Source: an uncultured Armatimonadota bacterium (GTDB lineage Bacteria; Armatimonadota; Fimbriimonadia; Fimbriimonadales; Fimbriimonadaceae). From it: a DNA stretch of 64,000 nt. Below, in pieces: positions 58,619-64,000 of this stretch (its first letter is position 1; every line of letters starts with the position of its first letter). The stretch is from assembly GCA_903904815.1 (NCBI GenBank), contig CAIVDU010000057.1, positions 47,800-111,799 of the forward strand. Direction: 5' to 3'. The notes under the pieces are model-generated. The model was not told the origin of the DNA. It worked only from the letters and a program-made list of their open reading frames with translations, and did not search any database. Made by a program: the position numbers and the translations under genes.

Positions 58619-58646
58619 GGTACCGGAGGACGGGCCTCCGGGTACC
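58619..58646. terminator. Hairpin between the prepilin and S41 peptidase genes
   Basis: Arms GGTACCGGAGG (58619-58629) and CCTCCGGGTACC (58635-58646) pair with one bulged base and a loop of five. It lies between two convergent gene ends; there is no T-run. Confidence 0.45.
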
Positions 58647-58658
58647 GTCGGCCCCAAG

Positions 58659-59900
58659 TCATTGTCCGCCCTGTACGGCGCGGGAAATGGAGGTTCCAGC
58701 CTTCGCTTTACGCTGCAAAACCTCCATCGCGGGCGCCCACCACCGATCACCCGGGCGATCACCCGGGCCGGCGTCGATTCCGACCGGAGGGACCCACTCG
58801 TGCCTGGGCGTTCCGTCAAGGTGAAACACCTGCTCCACGGGAAAGAACACCCGAATATGACTCTTTGGAAGTTCGATCGAATCGACCGCACCACGGAGTC
58901 CCGCCATTCGCGTCCCGACTACGGTGGCTCGCTTCATGGCGTCGAATCCGATCGCCATCCCCTCTCCCATGCTGCCCGTCCATCGTCCGACGAGCACCAC
59001 GAGTTTCTGGGTCACGGGTTGCGCCAACCTCGGAGTCGCGTATTCCACCCAATCACGGACCGTATCGGTTCCCCTTTCATCCACTCGGTGTCGCTGGTAA
59101 GGGAGTCGGCTCGAAATGAAGAGGCCCATAATGCCTCGAGCTACCGTGCTTGTGCCGCCGCTTGGGGTGTTTCGAAGGTCCAATACAATGCCGTGGGACG
59201 CACGCATTTGGGGAACGAGATGGTCAAAATCGGAGATCAGTCCATCCTGGCCCAACGAGTTTTCTGGACGGATATACAGAACGTGATCGGCCCGTATGAC
59301 AACCGTTACTCGGCTCGTGTATTGTTGCTCGAGCGCGGTGTGCATCCGAACCTTCCGCTCGACGCCGTTGTGTCTCAGAGTAAAGGTACGTATCTGGTTC
59401 CAACGCCCGGCTAAAGCCGAATTGAGCCCCCAGTTCCAAGCCCGGGAGTTGGGGTTGACGCCGCTTAGCCACTGGGCGGCCGCCTGCCGGACCGGTAACC
59501 CTCCAATGGCCAGTATTTCATCTTCAGGACCGACTTCGGCCTTCTCCGCCAAGGATCCCGCTCGGACCTGGTCCACAATCGCATGGCCATTTTTCCAACT
59601 CGCGAAGATGTCCGCGCCACTTGGAACGAGCCGCGGTGATGCGTCATTGTTGCTCCCCAACGTGGCGTGAAAGTCATGGAGCTCACCCATGTAGGCTTCC
59701 CAAAGCTTGAGCAACTGATTGCGATCACTTACTGAGCTGAAAAGTGGCCGGTACTTCTTGCTCAAAGCAGGAAAGTCGATCTTGTCCTCGACGACGTACG
59801 CGCCGTTCTGCTGGAGAGCCGATGAAAGCAAGTCGAAGTCATCGCGATAGTCCGTCGCGGTCGCTGCTTGGAGCGTGAGCAGAGCATAGAGGGCGAGCAT
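58659..59900 (-). CDS. S41-family (C-terminal-processing-like) serine peptidase, exported
   Basis: A 413-residue protein with a signal-like start (LALYALLTLQAATA). Residues 95-180 form a PDZ-like domain (GHAIVDQVRAGSLAEKAEVG), followed by the S41 core with the Gly/Ser loop GRWTGSMGEGMAIGFDAMKR, in which Ser is the nucleophile, and with VVGTRMAGLRGAVDSIELPK after it. This family cuts exported proteins at their C-terminus or degrades proteins in the periplasm. Its partner proteins are unknown. The gene is convergent with the prepilin gene. Confidence 0.88.
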   Translation of the reverse strand: MLALYALLTLQAATATDYRDDFDLLSSALQQNGAYVVEDKIDFPALSKKYRPLFSSVSDRNQLLKLWEAYMGELHDFHATLGSNNDASPRLVPSGADIFASWKNGHAIVDQVRAGSLAEKAEVGPEDEILAIGGLPVRQAAAQWLSGVNPNSRAWNWGLNSALAGRWNQIRTFTLRHNGVERKVRMHTALEQQYTSRVTVVIRADHVLYIRPENSLGQDGLISDFDHLVPQMRASHGIVLDLRNTPSGGTSTVARGIMGLFISSRLPYQRHRVDERGTDTVRDWVEYATPRLAQPVTQKLVVLVGRWTGSMGEGMAIGFDAMKRATVVGTRMAGLRGAVDSIELPKSHIRVFFPVEQVFHLDGTPRHEWVPPVGIDAGPGDRPGDRWWAPAMEVLQRKAKAGTSISRAVQGGQ

Positions 59901-60257
59901 TCTCGTGAGTATGATCCGCGGTCTGTTTTTCTAGCTGAACGGGTTGTAAACCCTTGCTTGTCGTGTTTTGACGAGATTGTAAGTTATCCGAACCAACCCA
60001 CGAACACCCGTCATGTTGAGCCTGCGAAACACCCCCTACTGTTGTCGGAGCTTCCGGTCAAGATTCCGAGAGGCTGAAGTAGAGGTGGGGGTCCTTCGTT
60101 TACTCCGGATGACGGGGTGCTCAGGTTACGGTTGGCTAGATTCTAATCTCGTCATGTCGCGCAACTCGCCAGAGGAATTTCCACACGCATCGCAAAATCC
60201 CCCGATGAGAATCGGGCCCGAACGCGAATAGACCTATGTGGAGCCCCGGAAGCGATA
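59901..60257. other. Gene-free stretch holding a 115-base inverted-repeat element
   Basis: No gene is supported between the S41 peptidase start and the sigma-factor start. The main feature is the inverted repeat at 60005-60119 (listed separately). The rest is ordinary upstream DNA. Confidence 0.6.
60005..60119. repeat. 115-base imperfect inverted repeat (REP/MITE-like)
   Basis: The ends are CACCCGTCAT (60005-60014) and ATGACGGGGTG (60109-60119). Further matching inner parts include GCGAAACACCCCC against GGGGGTCCTTCG. The whole could fold into a single long hairpin. The centre around GGAGCTTCCGG is another small palindrome. The type resembles the CGTCAT-ended intergenic repeats common in bacteria with many dispersed repeats. 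Confidence 0.7.
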
Positions 60258-60791
60258 ATGGAAACTAGCCTGCGTATTCAACGCGAAGAGACGTACTCCA
60301 TGACTCGACCGGAATCCGATCTCTTCGCTCACCTCAACTCGGTGTATGCCTATGTGGTGCGGCGCATTGGACCGGTTGCCGTTGCCGAGGACATCTGTTC
60401 CGAAGTCTTTGCCGATGCGATAAACGCGAAACGACCGAAGGGGGCCCCCCTTCCTTGGCTTTACGGGATCGCGAGACGTAAGATCGCAGACTCCTATCGG
60501 AAGAGAAAGATCCGCCGGGAAAACCCCCTCGACCACGCGTATAACGTTGCCTCCTTGTCAACCCACGACCAGCTCCTTCAAGAGGAAAATGCGCTCAAGG
60601 TGCGGTCATTAGTCGACGGTCTCCACCCGGATCAAAGGGAGGCCATTCTGCTGTTCTACGTGGAGGACTTGACCGCGCGTCAGATTTCCGAGTCCATGGG
60701 TCGCTCGGAACGGGCCATCAATAGCCTGCTCCAACGTGCCCGAGCAAACTTGCGCGAGACCGGACGCGCCTATTTCTTGGAGGAGAACTGA
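60258..60791 (+). CDS. ECF-type RNA polymerase sigma factor
   Basis: A 177-residue sigma factor with regions 2 and 4 only. Region 2 contains VYAYVVRRIGPVAVAEDICS and PLPWLYGIARRKIADSYRKR, region 4 contains LHPDQREAILLFYVEDLTAR and ISESMGRSERAINSLLQRAR. The 4.2 helix is the -35-binding HTH. It is followed two bases later by a membrane protein gene that may be its regulator. The start may also be at 60300; the longer one is listed. Confidence 0.93.
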   Translation: METSLRIQREETYSMTRPESDLFAHLNSVYAYVVRRIGPVAVAEDICSEVFADAINAKRPKGAPLPWLYGIARRKIADSYRKRKIRRENPLDHAYNVASLSTHDQLLQEENALKVRSLVDGLHPDQREAILLFYVEDLTARQISESMGRSERAINSLLQRARANLRETGRAYFLEEN

Positions 60792-60792
60792 A

Positions 60793-62346
60793 ATGAACGA
60801 TTCCAATCTGCGAGAAGAACTCTCGCATGCCTACGCAGTACCTGAGCTTGATCAGACCTCCACCGAGCGAATTCTGCAGGGCGCCAAACGCCCTGCAAAC
60901 CGCAATCGCGTTCGTCGCATCTGGTCTCAGGTAACCGTGGCGGGCGCACTCTGCGTGGCCTCTGCGGTTTCCTATCCGGTCGTCGATGCGAATCTTTTCT
61001 GCCTATCTTTGGCGCGTCAGCTCAGCCCTCCAACCGCCTACACGTTACGCCTTCGGTTCCTTGAGGCCGACGGGAAGGCAGCGAAGGGCTATGCAGACGA
61101 TCTGGTCCGGGTGTATCAGAACCACTACGTTGTCGAGCAGCCCGATGGAATGGTCTACACCATGGACCCAGACCACGTTTACCGCACGATCGATCCGCTC
61201 CAGCGAGTTGCGACTCGGGTGATCTCGTCCGGTGGAGACAGCTTTTTTCGGCTGCCAATGGAGACGTGCGAGCGGCTGGCCGGGCTTGACGCACATCGGA
61301 AGCTCATCCGACTCGGTGGAGGAACGGTTGGCGGCAAGTCGGTGAGTCGATACCGACTCCAACCCGAGGCCAGCGGTAGCCAGATTGAAATATCGGTGCT
61401 GAACTCAACCGGTCAGCCTGCTGTGTTCCGACAGTACTCCTACGATGAGAAAGGGAATTCATTGGGCTGTATGGAGATGAGCTTTGACTACGACTCGGTC
61501 AAGGCAAAGTCGGAATATGACCGCCTCGCCCACGCCTACACCCGCGAAGTTGACCTCTTACAGCGCGACGCGATCTTCAACCAAGTTTCGAAGAGCCCAA
61601 GAATGTCCGTCAATCTTGGCCGTGACCAGCTCACCGTTTATCGGTTCGAAAGGCTTCCGTCTGGCGCAGTGCTCCTGCTGTACACCTTCTCCGGCTATCA
61701 CGACGGCCAGCAAGGATGTTTCGTACGCCTGAGAGATTCCGCCGGCCACCAATGGTTGCCCTCCTGCATCGACATGAGCTTCCAGCCCAAAGTTGCGGGG
61801 CATCAGCCGGTAGGGGAAGTGTTCTTCCCTCCTGTGGGTATAACGTCGGTCCCGACCGACCTGTTTGTGATGCACGACACATGGGAAGTGTGGCCAGAGT
61901 CCTATCTTCAGGTTGAGCGTGCGCAGGGTTACAGCCTCAAATCCTTAGGGAAGCTACAACCCGAGCCGGTTGCTCAGCTTCCAGATTGGTTCTTCTTTAA
62001 TTTCGCGCATTGGAGTTGGGAGAAGTACGAGCACATGGGAGGCATGATGCAAATGCTGGAAGCGACGAAGTACAAGCAATACGGTGCCGCGGTGAGCATC
62101 GGAGAATCGGTGCTGAAGCGCAGCCAGAGGGATGACAATCCATTCTTCTTCACGAAGTCCCGACTGTTGCTTGGACTCTACTTCGCCCATAAGGGCGTTG
62201 GCGACTTGAGAATTGCGCGGTCCTATTTAGACAAAGCGATTGTGGTTGCTAAAGAGGAACCGGGCCAGATGTCTGAGTTCTACCGAGATATCGCGGTGGC
62301 CTGTAAGCAAGAGAAAATTACCCTTCCGAACTATCTGGTTGAGTGA
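60793..62346 (+). CDS. Putative anti-sigma partner with a large extracytoplasmic domain
   Basis: About 517 residues. The cytosolic N-terminus (residues 1-45, MNDSNLREELSHAYAVPELD and the Arg/Asn-rich RPANRNRVRRIWSQ) is followed by one membrane helix (VTVAGALCVASAVSYPVVD) and a large periplasmic part. That part has an MucB/RseB-like or LolA-like strand pattern at residues 80-240 (LRLRFLEADGKAAKGYADDL, VRVYQNHYVVEQPDGMVYTM). The C-terminal 120 residues look like a TPR pair. It starts two bases after the sigma stop, so it is co-translated and probably regulates the sigma factor; no ZAS zinc motif is seen. Confidence 0.7.
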   Translation: MNDSNLREELSHAYAVPELDQTSTERILQGAKRPANRNRVRRIWSQVTVAGALCVASAVSYPVVDANLFCLSLARQLSPPTAYTLRLRFLEADGKAAKGYADDLVRVYQNHYVVEQPDGMVYTMDPDHVYRTIDPLQRVATRVISSGGDSFFRLPMETCERLAGLDAHRKLIRLGGGTVGGKSVSRYRLQPEASGSQIEISVLNSTGQPAVFRQYSYDEKGNSLGCMEMSFDYDSVKAKSEYDRLAHAYTREVDLLQRDAIFNQVSKSPRMSVNLGRDQLTVYRFERLPSGAVLLLYTFSGYHDGQQGCFVRLRDSAGHQWLPSCIDMSFQPKVAGHQPVGEVFFPPVGITSVPTDLFVMHDTWEVWPESYLQVERAQGYSLKSLGKLQPEPVAQLPDWFFFNFAHWSWEKYEHMGGMMQMLEATKYKQYGAAVSIGESVLKRSQRDDNPFFFTKSRLLLGLYFAHKGVGDLRIARSYLDKAIVVAKEEPGQMSEFYRDIAVACKQEKITLPNYLVE

Positions 62347-62366
62347 CGCAAGCTGCTCCCAAGCAG

Positions 62367-63137
62367 CTACTGCGGCTGATCGACAACGGTACCAAATTTT
62401 CTTGTGCGCTGCTGAAAAACCTTAACCGCCTCAAGAAAATCAACTTCGGTGAACTCGGGCCAGGTGACGTTAGTGACGTGAAGCTCGCAGTAGGCCGACT
62501 GCCAGATCAAGAAGTTGCTCCAGCGCATTTCACCCGCCGTACGAACCATCAGGTCGGGTTCCGGTTGAGCGGCGTTGTAAAGATGGTTTGAGATCGTGGA
62601 TTCGTCGATCTGATCTGCGGGTACACCTGAGGTGACGATCGCTTTGACTGCGTCGACGATCTCGGCACGTCCTCCGTAATTAACCGCCAGGGTGAAGGTG
62701 ATTCCCGTATTGGCGGCTGTGGTCTCAATCCCGTGCAAAAGGGCATCTCGAAGCCCGGCTGGGACTTCCTCGATGCGTCCGGCCACATTGATCCGGACAT
62801 TATTCTTGTGCATGTTCTGAAGCTCTTCTCGAGTCGCTTTCTCGATCAGCTTCATGATTCCCGCCACTTCGTCCTCAGGCCTTCGCCAGTTTTCAGCGGA
62901 GAATGCATAAACGGTGAGGTACTTGATCCCAAGGTCGCTCGCCGCCCGGATAACCTTCTTCAAGGTCATATACCCTTCGCGGTGGCCGAGCAGTCGAGCT
63001 AGTCCCTTCCGCTTTGCCCATCGACCGTTGCCGTCCATGATAATGGCAACGTGGTGGGGCAGAGCTCCCAGATCGATTCCTTGCGCACGAGCTTGCGCGA
63101 GAATCGGGAATTCCTTGGACGAAGAAACGATAGACAT
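62367..63137 (-). CDS. uppS: Isoprenyl transferase (undecaprenyl diphosphate synthase)
   Basis: A 256-residue cis-prenyl transferase making the lipid carrier for cell-wall synthesis. The catalytic Asp is in VAIIMDGNGRWAKRKGLARL, the isopentenyl site in LTVYAFSAENWRRPEDEVAG, and the late conserved part is VNYGGRAEIVDA and DLMVRTAGEMRWSNFLIWQS. The usual SGE/R sequence is varied to TAGEMRWSN. It is the last gene of the pyrH-frr-uppS operon, 50 bases after frr. Confidence 0.95.
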   Translation of the reverse strand: MSIVSSSKEFPILAQARAQGIDLGALPHHVAIIMDGNGRWAKRKGLARLLGHREGYMTLKKVIRAASDLGIKYLTVYAFSAENWRRPEDEVAGIMKLIEKATREELQNMHKNNVRINVAGRIEEVPAGLRDALLHGIETTAANTGITFTLAVNYGGRAEIVDAVKAIVTSGVPADQIDESTISNHLYNAAQPEPDLMVRTAGEMRWSNFLIWQSAYCELHVTNVTWPEFTEVDFLEAVKVFQQRTRKFGTVVDQPQ

Positions 63138-63187
63138 CTCGTAAGTAGGGAAGTGGGCGAAGATGCTTTTCGCCCACCGGTCATTGG

Positions 63188-63748
63188 TTAGACACTCATC
63201 AGTTCGGCTTCTTTCTTCTTGCCGAGTTCGTCTGCCTGCGCGACGAACTGATCGGTCAGCTTCTGAACCTTTGTTTCGTGGCCTTTGACGTCATCCTCGG
63301 TGATCTCCTTCTTCTTTTCCAACGTCTTGAATTGATCGATGGCTTCACGTCGGACGTTTCTTATGGAGACACGAGCGCCTTCGGTGCGAGAATGAACCTG
63401 CTTCACGAGGTCCTTTCTGCGGTCCTCGGTCATCTGGGGGAAGTTCAATCGAATGCCGGATCCATCGGTGATCGGATTGATTCCGAGGTCGCTCTTAAGG
63501 ATCGCCTTCTCGATGGTCGGGACCAGACTCTTCTCGTAAGGAGTGATCAGAAGCTGGCGTGGCTCGGGAACGCTGATGTTCGCGATCTGAGAGATGGGCG
63601 TCTCCGTTCCGTAGTACTCGACGTGAACACGCTCCAAAACGGCTGGCGTGGCACGACCTGTTCGGTAGGAGGAGAAATCGTGGGTCATCGCCTCGATGGC
63701 TCCCTTCATTTTCTTCTCGGTATCTGTAAGGATGTCGTTCACACTCAT
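63188..63748 (-). CDS. frr: Ribosome recycling factor
   Basis: A 186-residue RRF that splits post-termination ribosomes with EF-G. The start MSVNDILTDTEKKMKGAIEA and the middle LLITPYEKSLVPTIEKAILK, with RLNFPQMTEDRRKDLVKQV after it, are family marks. The ATG at 63748 with AGGAG eight bases upstream is chosen; the frame reaches 63784 but overlaps pyrH. It follows the pyrH stop by one base. Confidence 0.97.
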   Translation of the reverse strand: MSVNDILTDTEKKMKGAIEAMTHDFSSYRTGRATPAVLERVHVEYYGTETPISQIANISVPEPRQLLITPYEKSLVPTIEKAILKSDLGINPITDGSGIRLNFPQMTEDRRKDLVKQVHSRTEGARVSIRNVRREAIDQFKTLEKKKEITEDDVKGHETKVQKLTDQFVAQADELGKKKEAELMSV

Positions 63749-63749
63749 G

Positions 63750-64000
63750 TTATTCTCCTGAAACCAAGGTGCCCTCGTTGACACCGTTGACTGCCCTTAA
63801 TAGGCTTCCTGGCTTGTTAAAATCTAGCACGATCAAGGGCAGGCGATGCTCTCGGCACATCGTAAAGGCCGTCTGATCCATGACTCCGAGTCGCTTCTCA
63901 ATCGCGGTGCTGTAGGCTAGCGATTCGAACTTGACCGCGTCCTCGTGCTTCTTTGGATCCTTGTCGTAGACTCCGTCCACCTTGGTCGCCTTGATCAATA
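63750..64000 (-). CDS. pyrH: UMP kinase, C-terminal part (gene runs off the right edge)
   Basis: The last 83 codons of PyrH. KATKVDGVYDKDPKKHEDAV is the UMP-kinase nucleotide-site segment, and GVMDQTAFTMCREHRLPLIV and LDFNKPGSLLRAVNG are the conserved C-terminal parts. The frame is open to base 64000. PyrH phosphorylates UMP to UDP. The order pyrH-frr-uppS is the standard bacterial one. Confidence 0.95.
   Translation of the reverse strand, partial: LIKATKVDGVYDKDPKKHEDAVKFESLAYSTAIEKRLGVMDQTAFTMCREHRLPLIVLDFNKPGSLLRAVNGVNEGTLVSGE

Noticed and set aside
1..64000. CRISPR arrays, prophage or insertion sequences
   Set aside because: No regular direct repeats with spacers, no transposase or phage structural gene was recognised; the XerC/D-like gene has chromosomal-type length and no flanking attachment repeat was seen.

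Overview
The window reads as a chromosomal segment of a free-living bacterium with mid-to-high-50s GC, short intergenic gaps and many overlapping start/stop codons. Several traits together suggest the Armatimonadota (Fimbriimonadia-like): DUF1559-like prepilins cut after Ala, secreted HEAT-repeat proteins with GND-type repeats, M56/BlaI pairs and noisy VVSGQ-type intergenic repeats. This placement is inference; no rRNA or other phylogenetic marker was compared.

Layout. 1-4.7 kb: an exported peptidase start, a hypothetical protein and a minor-pilin operon of four class III-type prepilins plus a small membrane protein. 4.7-9.3 kb: trpB, a structured gene-free stretch, an SdpR/SdpI-like pair, an AraC regulator and asd. 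9.3-16.5 kb (minus strand): a GH26-like glycosidase and a HEAT/GND-repeat protein, a degenerate ApgM-like protein coupled to purF, and rpmB with a clear terminator. 16.7-21.1 kb: carA, an esterase and a carB that contains only the N-terminal half, followed by a repeat island. 21.1-26 kb: an M56 sensor peptidase fused to an eight-bladed propeller with its BlaI repressor and twin operators, an orphan Phd antitoxin, a duplicated DUF6714-like protein and a VapBC-like pair. 26-32.3 kb: dinB, an M16 peptidase pair, an amidohydrolase and an M20 peptidase.

32.5-40.8 kb is the most unusual part. A seven-gene minus-strand cassette encodes two Glu/Asp-tract proteins with Gly-rich hydrophobic cores and basic tails, an HExxH metallopeptidase, four proteins of unknown function (one with a beta-sandwich-like domain and coiled coil), and a divergent LuxR-type regulator. 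I recognise no described system with this composition. It could be a membrane-active or surface-displayed product with its processing and assembly partners, but no function is shown.

41-46.2 kb: tRNA-Ser(GGA), a FadN-like beta-oxidation enzyme, the infC-rpmI-rplT operon (infC apparently starts with AUA) and a regulator joining an ArsR-type HTH to a cobalamin-binding module. 46.2-57.6 kb: secreted and TPR proteins, a secreted metallopeptidase, a LytS/LytR-type two-component pair, a DUF1003 protein, an acyl-CoA dehydrogenase, a triple YHS-like protein, a GT39-like glycosyltransferase and a XerC/D recombinase. 57.6-64 kb: a well-conserved TPP riboswitch directly upstream of a prepilin gene rather than a thiamine gene, an S41 peptidase, a repeat hairpin, an ECF sigma factor with a membrane partner, and the pyrH-frr-uppS operon running off the right edge.
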